A stretch of DNA of 6,971 bases from Planctomycetota bacterium (GTDB taxonomy: Bacteria; Planctomycetota; Phycisphaerae; SM23-33): assembly GCA_003644335.1 (NCBI GenBank), contig QNCB01000065.1, positions 1-6,971 of the forward strand, given 5' to 3'. Positions 1 to 5,778 of this stretch are shown here, one piece after another (the stretch's first letter is position 1; each line of letters opens with the position of its first letter). The translations under genes were made by a program, and so were the position numbers. The notes beneath the pieces are model-generated. The model worked only from the letters and a program-made list of their open reading frames with translations. It was not told where the DNA came from and made no database searches.

Positions 1-153
1 GGTGGTCGTAAGTCTTTTATTTCGACCGCACCGTGGACTCTCCTGGCTCCGCCACGCGATTATGTCGCGGTAAAAAAAACAACGCCATCCCGCCCTGCTG
101 TCTCTTCCAAGTTGCCAACTGGCGTGGGTGTCTGGCGGCCTTGCAAAAAAATA
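1..153. other. Left-edge region without a supported gene
   Basis: No coding frame here has family resemblance. The stretch precedes the first gene and includes a run of eight A near 72-79 and another A-rich run near 145-150. I see no convincing -35/-10 pair and no clear ribosome binding site. It may hold the promoter of the gene that follows, or the tail of a gene lying outside the window. Confidence 0.4.
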
Positions 154-873
154 ATGTCAACGCAAAAAATAGCGACACGAAAACCCGCCAAGAAACCTGT
201 TGCCAAGCCATATCGGCCTGATTGGTCATGGTCGTCTTTGCCTCGCCTGCGTGGTCGATCGCGTAGCGGCAGGGCGTTTTCCGCCACAACCCCCTGGGCC
301 AGGCAGAGTTCTTTGTCCCGGCGGGTTTCGGACGATGAATTACCTGTAACCAAAGTTCCCTTGCCCACCCTGCCTTCGCCGGAGCGTGTGGTGGCGTGCG
401 AGCTTCGAGTCGTGCGGGTGGCTGACCGAAAGGTCATCCGCAGCGTCAGTGCCCTTGCCACCTGCGGCAACATAGGTTCCCTGGCCCGGGCGTTGGTGGG
501 CGAATTGTCCCGGAGCGGTTCGGTTCCACGGGGAGCGTCGGTGGTGGCAGTGTCGCTGGGCAATCGCCAGGGTACCGCTCAGGGCGTGCTGCTGGCTGAG
601 GCGATGACCGACAGCGTCGCCAGGGCATTGCGGCGCAGAAAGCAATTTCGATTTCTCAAACAGATTGACTTACGGGACATTCTCGGCGACGAGCAGAAGC
701 TGGAATCGGCCAGCTGCGTTACTGCTCCCAAGTTGCGAGGCCTGATGCGCAACGCCCGCTATATTGTTGTTGGCGGCATTGCTATCTCTGAGCAGATAAT
801 CAGTTTCCCCGCAGTCTCCCACCAAAGCCAGGCTGAGCTTGTGGCTGCTAACTCTACGGATCAGGATGGCTGA
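154..873 (+). CDS. Hypothetical protein with a partial CsgG/FlgO-like segment
   Basis: This is a 239-residue protein of unknown function. Residues 1-70 are basic and low in complexity (Lys, Arg, Ser, Pro), with no hydrophobic signal peptide or lipobox. Residues 82-120 (ELRVVRVADRKVIRSVSA, then a helix-like LARALVGEL) resemble the part of CsgG/FlgO-type proteins that reads 'variable-domain, attribute of a gene product'. Residues 128-210 resemble the start of that fold: a VVAVSLGN strand, a LLAEAMTDSVARAL helix, FRFLKQIDLRDIL, then ARYIVVGGIA. That pattern occurs in outer-membrane lipoproteins such as CsgG, LpoB and FlgO, but here the protein ends soon after the VVGG strand, so the domain looks incomplete. 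ATG 154 was chosen because it precedes the Lys-rich stretch; it has no good Shine-Dalgarno. An in-frame TTG at 112 is an alternative, and the true start could also lie further downstream. The gene ends 31 bases before purD on the same strand, suggesting co-transcription. The family call is inference from motif style. Confidence 0.55.
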   Translation: MSTQKIATRKPAKKPVAKPYRPDWSWSSLPRLRGRSRSGRAFSATTPWARQSSLSRRVSDDELPVTKVPLPTLPSPERVVACELRVVRVADRKVIRSVSALATCGNIGSLARALVGELSRSGSVPRGASVVAVSLGNRQGTAQGVLLAEAMTDSVARALRRRKQFRFLKQIDLRDILGDEQKLESASCVTAPKLRGLMRNARYIVVGGIAISEQIISFPAVSHQSQAELVAANSTDQDG

Positions 874-904
874 TTGTTATTGCGGATTGCGGAAAGGACG
901 AAGG

Positions 905-2182
905 ATGAAGGTTTTATTGGTAGGCGGCGGGGGACGGGAACATGCCCTGGCGTGGAAACTCATGCAGTCGCCATTGTGCGAGAGGCTTTACGTCGCGCCG
1001 GGCAATCCGGGTATCGAAGCCGACGGCGGGCAGTGCGTGGATATCTCGGCTGAGGACAACGCAGCCCTGGTGAACTTCGCGCGGGAAAACGGCGCGGGCC
1101 TGGTGGTGGTAGGCCCGGAGATTCCCCTTGCCAATGGCCTGGGCGACGACGTGCGGGCTGCGGGAATTCTCTGCTTTGGCCCGACGAAACAAGGCGCCCG
1201 TATCGAGTCTGACAAAGCTTACGCCAAGACTCTCATGCAACACGTTTCCCTGCCGACCGCTGAGGCGAGAATTTTTACCGACTTCGAAGCTGCCAAGACG
1301 TACGTGCTATCTCGCGACCACGGCGTGGCGGTCAAGGCGTCGGGCCTGGCTGCGGGCAAGGGCGTTATCGTGTGTCCCGAGCCTTACCAAGCGGTCAAGC
1401 CACTCGAAGAAATCATGCGGGACAAAGTCTTTGGCCAGGCTGGTCAGACGGTTCTTATCGAGGAAATGCTCACTGGCCAGGAGGCGACCGTGCTTGCTCT
1501 GTGCGACGGGCGGAACATTTACCCCATGGAAGCCCTGCAGGATCACAAGCCAATCGGCGAGGGAGACACCGGCCCGAACACCGGCGGGATGGGTGCGTAC
1601 AGCCCCGTGCCGATAGTTGACAGCAAGACCATGACCTACGTCGACCGCGAAATTCTCGTGCCGATAGTTGACGCGATGCGGCGGGACTTTGGCCGATACG
1701 AAGGCGTGCTGTACGTCGGGCTGATGTTCACCCCAGCGGGGCCTAAGGTTATCGAGTTCAACTGCCGATTTGGCGACCCGGAATGCCAGCCTTTGATGAT
1801 GAGGCTAAAGAGCGACCTGCTCGAAGCTATGATAGCCACCGCGGAGCATCGGCTGGACGAGGTTACGCTCGAGTGGGACACGCGACCGGCGGTCTGCGTG
1901 GTGATGAGTTCAGCGGGGTATCCGGGGCCTTATAAAAAGGGCTTGGAGATAACCGGCGTGGAAGAAGCCGACGCTATGGACGACGTGAAAGTTTTCCATG
2001 CGGGCACAGCCTGGCAGGGCGACAAGCTGGTAACCGCAGGCGGCAGAGTGCTGGGGGTAACCGCCCTTGGCGACACCCTGGCCCAGGCTCAGGAGCAGGC
2101 ATACGGCGCGCTGACGAAAATCAACTGGCAGGGAGCCTACTGGCGAAACGATATCGCAGACAAAGCCATCGAGAAGCAATAA
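905..2182 (+). CDS. purD: Phosphoribosylamine--glycine ligase (GAR synthetase)
   Basis: PurD joins 5-phosphoribosylamine to glycine using ATP, giving glycinamide ribonucleotide, ADP and phosphate. This is the second step of de novo purine synthesis, in the cytoplasm. The protein is 425 residues, normal for a stand-alone bacterial PurD, and appears complete. The N-terminal domain has GGGGREHALAW (7-17) and the VVVGPEIPL strand-turn (67-75). The ATP-grasp domain has KASGLAAGKGV (144-154), LQDHKPIGEGDTGPNTGGMG (211-230) and EFNCRFGDPECQ (284-295); Glu284 and Asn286 are the expected metal ligands. The C-terminal domain has the SAGYPGPY turn (336-343) and GRVLGVTA (380-387). ATG 905 is favoured over an in-frame upstream start at 839 because AAGGA lies at 894-898, six bases away, and because the protein then begins at the canonical MKVLLVGGGGREHA. 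It follows the CsgG-like gene closely; no other pur gene is in the window. No PurM or PurN fusion is present. Confidence 0.97.
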   Translation: MKVLLVGGGGREHALAWKLMQSPLCERLYVAPGNPGIEADGGQCVDISAEDNAALVNFARENGAGLVVVGPEIPLANGLGDDVRAAGILCFGPTKQGARIESDKAYAKTLMQHVSLPTAEARIFTDFEAAKTYVLSRDHGVAVKASGLAAGKGVIVCPEPYQAVKPLEEIMRDKVFGQAGQTVLIEEMLTGQEATVLALCDGRNIYPMEALQDHKPIGEGDTGPNTGGMGAYSPVPIVDSKTMTYVDREILVPIVDAMRRDFGRYEGVLYVGLMFTPAGPKVIEFNCRFGDPECQPLMMRLKSDLLEAMIATAEHRLDEVTLEWDTRPAVCVVMSSAGYPGPYKKGLEITGVEEADAMDDVKVFHAGTAWQGDKLVTAGGRVLGVTALGDTLAQAQEQAYGALTKINWQGAYWRNDIADKAIEKQ

Positions 2183-2185
2183 ACT

Positions 2186-2252
2186 TGTAGCACAGTCGCC
2201 CCCGGCTGTGGAAAAATGTAGCATCCCGATGTGTCGGAACCCCCGGCTGTGG
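2186..2252. repeat. Two degenerate copies of a TGTAGCA...CCCCCGGCTGTGG unit
   Basis: TGTAGCA occurs at 2186-2192 and 2217-2223. CCCCCGGCTGTGG occurs identically at 2199-2211 and 2240-2252. The first copy can fold: CACAG at 2191-2195 pairs with CTGTG at 2206-2210. The second copy carries an inserted small hairpin, CCGA-TGTG-TCGG at 2226-2237, and is followed by six T (2254-2259). It begins three bases after the purD stop, so it might also help end purD transcription, though neither hairpin is a textbook terminator. Dispersal elsewhere in the genome is expected but cannot be seen here. Confidence 0.6.
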
Positions 2253-2259
2253 CTTTTTT

Positions 2260-2347
2260 GTCATCCCCGCGCGAAAAAAAAAGAAAAAAAGAAAAAACAG
2301 GATTCCCGCTCCCCAATCGGGTCGAGGACAAGCTTCGCGGGAATGAC
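2260..2347. repeat. REP/MITE-like element with 12-bp inverted ends
   Basis: The ends are GTCATCCCCGCG (2260-2271) and CGCGGGAATGAC (2336-2347), which are inverted repeats matching at 11 of 12 positions. An inner pair, ATTCCCGC at 2302-2309 and GCGGGAAT at 2337-2344, gives an alternative 8-bp stem enclosing a GTCGAGGACAAGC loop. Elements of the 'GTCATTCCCGCG ... GCGGGAATCC' type are dispersed, non-coding repeats seen in many bacterial genomes. The left arm is separated from the inner block by a 25-base A/G-only tract. On the minus strand the inner hairpin is followed by a T-rich tract, so it resembles an intrinsic terminator facing left, although no gene is present to use it. Confidence 0.65.
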
Positions 2348-2371
2348 AAAAAAAGAAGAAGAGAAAAATGG

Positions 2372-2391
2372 ATTCCCCCTTACGGGAGAAT
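2372..2391. repeat. Small hairpin, degenerate relative of the adjacent repeat
   Basis: ATTCCCCC (2372-2379) pairs with GGGAGAAT (2384-2391) around a TTAC loop, with one mismatch out of eight. The GGATTCCC start and the GAATGGAC end echo the neighbouring 88-bp element (GGATTCCC ... GAATGAC), so it is probably a second, shorter copy. A 21-base A/G tract separates the two. Confidence 0.5.
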
Positions 2392-2439
2392 GGACAAAGA
2401 AAACTCAAAAAAATGTGCAGTATTCGGTTCTCTGGTCGA

Positions 2440-2445
2440 TATAAT
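2440..2445 (+). promoter_or_regulatory. Probable -10 box of the clpX promoter
   Basis: A perfect TATAAT lies about 100 bases upstream of clpX, in an otherwise GC-rich genome. Transcription would start near 2452, leaving a leader of about 96 bases. No good -35 (TTGACA-like) sits at 16-18 bases upstream, and there is no extended TG motif, so the promoter may need an activator or a different sigma factor. The call rests on the -10 box and its position only. Confidence 0.45.
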
Positions 2446-2518
2446 AGGGGGACATGCACCCGTTTTGTGCGGATGAAATGGGCGCGTTGCAGTTTTTTTG
2501 TGAACTAACAGTGAATTC

Positions 2519-2531
2519 CCCGGCTACCGGG
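2519..2531 (+). promoter_or_regulatory. Short hairpin just upstream of the clpX ribosome binding site
   Basis: CCCGG (2519-2523) pairs with CCGGG (2527-2531) around a CTA loop. It ends five bases before the AAGGA Shine-Dalgarno (2537-2541). A stem here could affect ribosome loading on clpX or protect the 5' end. No regulator is suggested by the sequence, and such a short stem may be chance. Confidence 0.3.
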
Positions 2532-2547
2532 CCAACAAGGATGATTA

Positions 2548-3873
2548 ATGAGTCCCACAACAACAGGCAATGGCGGTAAGAGTGGCAAGGGTGTTACGGG
2601 CAAGAAGCGTGGCGGGTCGTCGTGCAGTTTCTGTAGCCGATCCAGCGAAGAGGTAGGCCCGATAGTCGAAGGCCCAAACGGCGTGCACATTTGCAGCAAC
2701 TGCGTCGAGCTGTGCCACAATATCATCAAGCAGGAACAGCACCGCAACAGCGATGCTACCAGACCCACCCTCGGAGCGATACCCTCGCCGCGGAGTATCA
2801 AGGAATTTCTCGACGAGTACGTCATCGGCCAGGACCTGGCCAAGAAGGTGCTCGCGGTGGGCGTCCATAATCACTACAAACGTCTGGGGCATTCCGACCA
2901 GAAAGAACCGGACGATGTCGAGATAGAGAAGTCCAACGTTCTGCTCATAGGCCCGACGGGCTGCGGCAAGACGCTCCTGGCCCGGACGCTGGCCAGGGTG
3001 CTCAACGTGCCTTTTGCCATCGGCGACGCAACGACGCTCACCGAGGCTGGGTATGTCGGCGAGGACGTGGAAAACATTCTGCTCAAGCTTCTCCAGGCTG
3101 CGGACTACGACCTCGAAGCAGCCGAGCGGGGCATTATCTATATCGACGAGATCGACAAAATCGGCAGAACCACGCAGAATGTTTCGATTACCCGCGACGT
3201 CAGCGGCGAGGGCGTTCAGCAGTCGCTGCTGAAAATGCTCGAGGGCACCACCGCCAACATTCCGCCCCAGGGTGGCAGAAAGCATCCGGAGCAGCAATAT
3301 ATTCAGCTGGACACGTCCCAGATTCTTTTCATTTGTGGCGGGACGTTTACCGGGCTGGAAGATATTATTCGCAAAAGGCTAGGCCGACAGCTTATCGGGT
3401 TTGTCTCTGAGGACAGTCCGGACACCACACCCAAGGATCACGCCGAGACGCTTGCCAAAGTGCAGCCTGACGACTTGGTACATTTCGGGATGATCCCTGA
3501 AATGATAGGCCGACTGCCCGTGATTACCTCGTTGGCTCCGCTGGACGAGGACGCGATGATCCAGATTCTTACCGAGCCTAAAAACGCTCTGGTCCGGCAG
3601 TTCAGGCGGTTCTTTGAAATCGAGGATGCCCAGCTTGAGTTTTCCGATGGAGCTTTGCACGAAATTGCCCAAAAGGCTCTCAAGCGAGACGTCGGCGCCC
3701 GCGCGCTGCGGGCGGTTATCGAGGAGATTATGCTGGACCTGCTTTACGATCTGCCAGAGCACAAGGAGTCCGGAGCGGTGTACGAAATCACCGCTGACAT
3801 GGTTACAGGCCAGACCGCCCCGACACTCTTCGCAGCTCACAAAACGAAAAAGAACAAAAAGAACTCCGCGTAG
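2548..3873 (+). CDS. clpX: ATP-dependent unfoldase ClpX, ClpXP specificity subunit
   Basis: ClpX is a hexameric AAA+ unfoldase that recognises tagged proteins, unfolds them with ATP and threads them into ClpP in the cytoplasm. The protein is 441 residues and complete. The zinc-binding domain has Cys26, Cys29, Cys49 and Cys52 (CSFC ... CSNC). Walker A is GPTGCGKT (135-142), pore-1 loop GYVG (168-171), Walker B IIYIDEID (196-203), pore-2 region ITRDVSGEG (214-222), RKH loop around GGRKHP (242-247), IGF loop for ClpP docking at 283-285, and sensor-2 GAR at 383-385. The N-terminus before the zinc finger is a Gly/Lys/Thr-rich stretch of about 25 residues and the C-terminus is a Lys-rich tail. Start ATG 2548 has AAGGA six bases upstream. 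No clpP or tig gene is adjacent in the window, so clpX appears to have its own promoter. The IGF loop indicates it can still dock on ClpP. Confidence 0.98.
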   Translation: MSPTTTGNGGKSGKGVTGKKRGGSSCSFCSRSSEEVGPIVEGPNGVHICSNCVELCHNIIKQEQHRNSDATRPTLGAIPSPRSIKEFLDEYVIGQDLAKKVLAVGVHNHYKRLGHSDQKEPDDVEIEKSNVLLIGPTGCGKTLLARTLARVLNVPFAIGDATTLTEAGYVGEDVENILLKLLQAADYDLEAAERGIIYIDEIDKIGRTTQNVSITRDVSGEGVQQSLLKMLEGTTANIPPQGGRKHPEQQYIQLDTSQILFICGGTFTGLEDIIRKRLGRQLIGFVSEDSPDTTPKDHAETLAKVQPDDLVHFGMIPEMIGRLPVITSLAPLDEDAMIQILTEPKNALVRQFRRFFEIEDAQLEFSDGALHEIAQKALKRDVGARALRAVIEEIMLDLLYDLPEHKESGAVYEITADMVTGQTAPTLFAAHKTKKNKKNSA

Positions 3874-3883
3874 ACAGTGGCTG

Positions 3884-3913
3884 GTTGACTGGTTAACTAA
3901 TCAACCAGTCAAC
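3884..3913. terminator. 11-bp inverted repeat after clpX, possible terminator
   Basis: GTTGACTGGTT (3884-3894) is perfectly inverted as AACCAGTCAAC (3903-3913) around an 8-base loop, ten bases after the clpX stop. The arms themselves consist of near-repeats of eight bases (TGGTTGAC, TGGTTAAC). There is no T run after it on either strand, so intrinsic termination is uncertain; it could instead be a dispersed repeat or protect the 3' end of the clpX message. It lies just beyond the truncated end of the transposase remnant, so it might also mark an old insertion scar. Confidence 0.4.
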
Positions 3914-3928
3914 AGCACAGCGGTTGGG

Positions 3929-4455
3929 TTACTGAAAATCGGTCAGTTTGAGTATTTTAACATAGCCAGGTTTTTGCAGCAGCTTGACATTGGCTCCGAC
4001 GCGAATTGAAAACGACTTGCGTTGGCGACAATTTCTTTCATTAAACCGTAGCCTGTGAACCCGGCATCTGCTATCAGCAATGCGTTTTCAGGCGGCATAC
4101 AAAGCATATCTCGCAGATGCGTACGTTCGGCATCGGTATCTTTGCCTGTTCGCCAAGCCCGTGCCGACGTGCCACAACGTCGTAAGCCAAGCCTGCGGGC
4201 CAGTCTTTTCGACCGCCACAACCAAAGGCTTCCTCGTTCGCTGCGGTTCGAGGCAACTCCACACGCGACCTGTCAACAGCAAAAGCCCAAAAGCCTTCTC
4301 GCGTCCAATTTTCCTGCGATCTCTTTCAGCTGACACCGAAGATGCTCCGCCACAAGCCGCGGTAAATCTTCGCCAGCTGCGAGCAACCGCTTGATGAAAC
4401 CTTTATACCACCCGCCAACCCACCAAGGTTCACGGCGTTGGGTGCACCCGACCTG
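3929..4455 (-). pseudogene. Decayed IS4-family (DDE) transposase, 3' truncated
   Basis: Reading leftward, conserved pieces appear in order but in shifting frames. First is REPWWVGGWYKGFIKRLLAA with a following LKEIAGKLDARRLLGFC (about 4455-4276). Next is VDRSRVELPRTAANEEAFGC (near 4270-4205), then TGPQAWLTTLWHVGTGL (4204-4154), then TGKDTDAERTHLRDMLCMPP and ENALLIADAGFTGY (4149-4040), and last IRVGANVKLLQKPGYVKIL (about 4010-3940). At least four frameshifts separate these pieces. The first catalytic Asp (in VDRSR) and second (in IADAG, near 4066) survive, but the region holding the third catalytic residue, Glu, and the rest of the C-terminus are absent. The protein could not transpose. The family is assigned from the order of the DDE_Tnp_1-type motifs; the exact IS is not identified. 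Terminal inverted repeats were not recognised, so element borders are unknown. Confidence 0.85.
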
Positions 4456-4598
4456 GGCTGAAGAAAACCGTGAACGGTTACAATCCGTGAAATCCATGGA
4501 CCTTGCTTTTACCGATAACTGATAACTTTTCACTGATATTTTCCTGCCTGCTCTGCCGATATATAGCTATGGAATGAATCCTTTTGCGAGGCGGTATC
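4456..4598. other. Spacer beyond the transposase remnant with small repeats
   Basis: AACCGT-GA-ACGGTT (4466-4479) is a perfect 6-bp inverted pair. GATAACT is repeated in tandem at 4514-4527 and is followed by a CACTGATATT echo. A TATATA at 4560-4565 could serve as a -10 for the small open frame starting at 4599, though no good -35 is visible. This stretch may include the 5' end of the dead insertion sequence. No gene was found. Confidence 0.4.
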
Positions 4599-4706
4599 GT
4601 GAATGTGTTGAGAAAAACATCGGTTGTCTTCGCCAGCTTGTCCGAAGTTTTGGTCTTGGCTGTCGGCACAGCTATCCTGCTGTTCGTGTCCTGGGTAATA
4701 CTTTAG
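4599..4706 (+). CDS. Possible 35-residue single-span membrane peptide
   Basis: The frame begins with GTG 4599 and has GAGG (4588-4591) seven bases upstream, a fair ribosome binding site. The N-terminus is short and basic (MNVLRKTS), and is followed by an almost continuous hydrophobic stretch from about residue 8 to 35 (ending LLFVSWVIL) that could span the membrane. No family is recognised. It points toward the convergent HAD gene, with 31 bases between the two stops. An overlapping frame from ATG 4574 to 4740 encodes a Cys/Arg-rich 54-residue peptide with a poorer ribosome binding site and is less likely. Short length and the lack of homology keep confidence low. Confidence 0.35.
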   Translation: MNVLRKTSVVFASLSEVLVLAVGTAILLFVSWVIL

Positions 4707-4709
4707 AAA

Positions 4710-4721
4710 CGCACAGGTGCG
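4710..4721. terminator. Weak hairpin between convergent reading frames
   Basis: CGCA (4710-4713) pairs with TGCG (4718-4721) around a CAGG loop, between the small plus-strand frame and the end of the HAD gene. On the minus strand it is followed by TTTCTAAAG, a poor T run. It is the only candidate terminator seen for the dnaX-HAD operon. Confidence 0.22.
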
Positions 4722-4737
4722 AAACAGATTCGGACGT

Positions 4738-5478
4738 CTAGCTGCTCTGGCAGGTGGCGATGATGTCGGGCAGTTCCAGAATGCTGCCGATGCGATAATC
4801 AGCTTGGCATTTGCCCAGGCCTTTTTTACCCGGGCTGCCCTTGAGAACCGTTGTCATGCCCATTCGCTTAGCTCCGACGATGTCCGCTCGCGGCGAGTCG
4901 CCCACGAAAACAGCTTGGCTTGGTTCTATGCCCGTCTTCCGCAAAGCTGTCTCGAAAACGCTCCTATGCGGCTTGCGTCGGCCTATCTCGCAGGAGTAGA
5001 CCCGCACCGGCAGCAAGTCCAGCAGGTTTTCCTCCGCCAGGTGCCTGTCCAACGACTCGCCGGGGATGAACGTGTTTGACACGACCGCCAGCGACAAGCC
5101 CTGCTGGCGAAATTTCTCCAGCATCTCGACCAGGCCCGGCTCGGCTTGGGCGTGAAGGTGCAATGGCTCGTACCACTGCCAGCAGACTTCGAGAAGTTGC
5201 TCCTCGCTCAGTGAGATGCCCAGTTTTCGGTTGAGCTTGCCCAGCACGTCCTTGGCGTTGAACTCCCGCCCGGTGAGCATGCTGGCCACCACGTGCCAGC
5301 GGACAGCCATCATGTGTCGGCTGCGATATTTTCGGCTCGAAGGCAGGGCCTTGCCCAACCCGCGGATGTATTCGTAAGCCTGGGCGGAACCCCGCCGAAA
5401 TAAATCCTGAAGGTTCACTCTGCCAAAGTCCAGCAGCGTGTCGCCGAGGTCAAAAAAAATGCCGTCAATTTTCCGCAT
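4738..5478 (-). CDS. HAD-superfamily hydrolase, probable phosphatase
   Basis: This 246-residue cytoplasmic protein has all four haloacid dehalogenase motifs. Motif I is IFFDLGDTLLD, with nucleophile Asp10. Motif II is VVSNT, with Ser134. Motif III is Lys169 in GRRKPHRSVF. Motif IV is GDSPRADIVGA, with Asp194 and Asp199. Residues 18-110 form a helical cap inserted after motif I, the C1-cap layout of phosphoglycolate phosphatase or YjjG-like enzymes. Motif I has Gly12 where many phosphatases have the second Asp (DxD), a known variant in 'FDLGDTL' proteins, so catalytic details and substrate cannot be given. Start ATG 5478 has GAGGA five bases upstream, located inside the end of the dnaX tau frame, whose stop lies 14 nt into this gene; translation is probably coupled. 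Substrates may be phosphorylated metabolites; nothing in the sequence points to a specific one. Confidence 0.93.
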   Translation of the reverse strand: MRKIDGIFFDLGDTLLDFGRVNLQDLFRRGSAQAYEYIRGLGKALPSSRKYRSRHMMAVRWHVVASMLTGREFNAKDVLGKLNRKLGISLSEEQLLEVCWQWYEPLHLHAQAEPGLVEMLEKFRQQGLSLAVVSNTFIPGESLDRHLAEENLLDLLPVRVYSCEIGRRKPHRSVFETALRKTGIEPSQAVFVGDSPRADIVGAKRMGMTTVLKGSPGKKGLGKCQADYRIGSILELPDIIATCQSS

Positions 5479-5778
5479 CGTTTTCCTCTCCCGTTTCGGA
5501 TGCCTGGGCTGCGACGTCGATATTTTCGTCCGTATTTATGCCCACCAGGTCACCGCTGAAAAGTTCCATAGCCTGGCGGACAGCTGGGTCAGCTAAGACC
5601 TTCTGCCGATCGGCGGTGCTCAACGTAGCTGAGACGGGCCGAGGCCCGGGGGCAGCTGGGGCACTGCTTGGCGGGGCCTGGCTAGGCGCCCGCTGTGGCG
5701 TTGGCTGTGAGGCTGGCGAAGCTATTGGCTGCCTGATCTGTGGCCTGGCTTGTGGCCTGGCTTGCTGGCTGGCTATGC
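5465..5778 (-). CDS. dnaX: Frameshift-dependent tau tail of DnaX
   Basis: If one A is added to the A11 run (or ribosomes slip by -1), dnaX reading continues for 104 residues after the lysines instead of stopping. The tail starts SIASQQARPQ, includes a flexible linker rich in Pro, Gln, Ala and Ser (about tail residues 5-50), and ends with TADRQKVLADPAVRQAMELF followed by SGDLVGI and an acidic end. The ADPAVRQAMELFSGDLV stretch resembles the C-terminal end of many DnaX proteins. The stop, TGA at 5465-5467, overlaps the first 14 nt of the HAD gene. Tau (about 496 residues) would be shorter than the 643-residue E. coli tau, so the DnaB- and polymerase-binding regions are reduced. The alternative single-A deletion frame stops after about 33 codons. 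This is a sequence-based prediction; product levels are unknown. Confidence 0.8.
5739..5762 (-). repeat. Tandem 12-bp repeat in the dnaX tau linker
   Basis: AGCCAGGCCACA occurs twice head to tail on the minus strand. In the tau frame it encodes the repeated QARP of the linker, 16 bases beyond the A11 run. Twelve-base units keep the frame, so copy number can vary without breaking tau. It might also add weak RNA structure after the slip site. Confidence 0.75.

Larger units (their letters stand above)
2183..2547. other. Repeat-rich purD-clpX spacer
   Basis: This 365-base spacer has no believable gene. In order it holds two degenerate copies of a TGTAGCA...CCCCCGGCTGTGG unit, an 88-bp inverted-repeat element, a smaller GATTCCCCC hairpin, A/G-only tracts between these (25 bases at 2273-2297 and 21 bases at 2348-2368), a TATAAT box and the clpX leader. 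Open frames here on both strands translate only to Lys- or Phe-rich low-complexity peptides and the artefactual SREACPRPDWGAG reading of the repeat. Confidence 0.8.

Noticed and set aside
60..563. Long minus-strand open frame opposite the CsgG-like gene
   Set aside because: Its translation is Arg/Thr-rich with no family resemblance, and the plus-strand frame has recognisable motifs. It is an opposite-strand shadow.
2121..2459. Minus-strand open frame across the purD-clpX spacer
   Set aside because: Its product reads through the repeat (SREACPRPDWGAG type) and poly-Phe runs from T/C tracts. This is a common false gene call.
2208..2476. Plus-strand Lys-rich open frames in the same spacer
   Set aside because: They are low-complexity readings of A/G tracts, with no good ribosome site or family.
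4055..4394. Plus-strand open frames opposite the transposase remnant
   Set aside because: The conserved transposase blocks are all on the minus strand; these are shadows.
4478..4669. Minus-strand 63-residue open frame
   Set aside because: It has no recognisable motif and overlaps the better supported 35-residue plus-strand frame; no support beyond openness.
4574..4740. 54-residue plus-strand frame starting with ATG 4574
   Set aside because: Cys/Arg-rich with no family and a poorly placed ribosome site; it runs into the end of the HAD gene.
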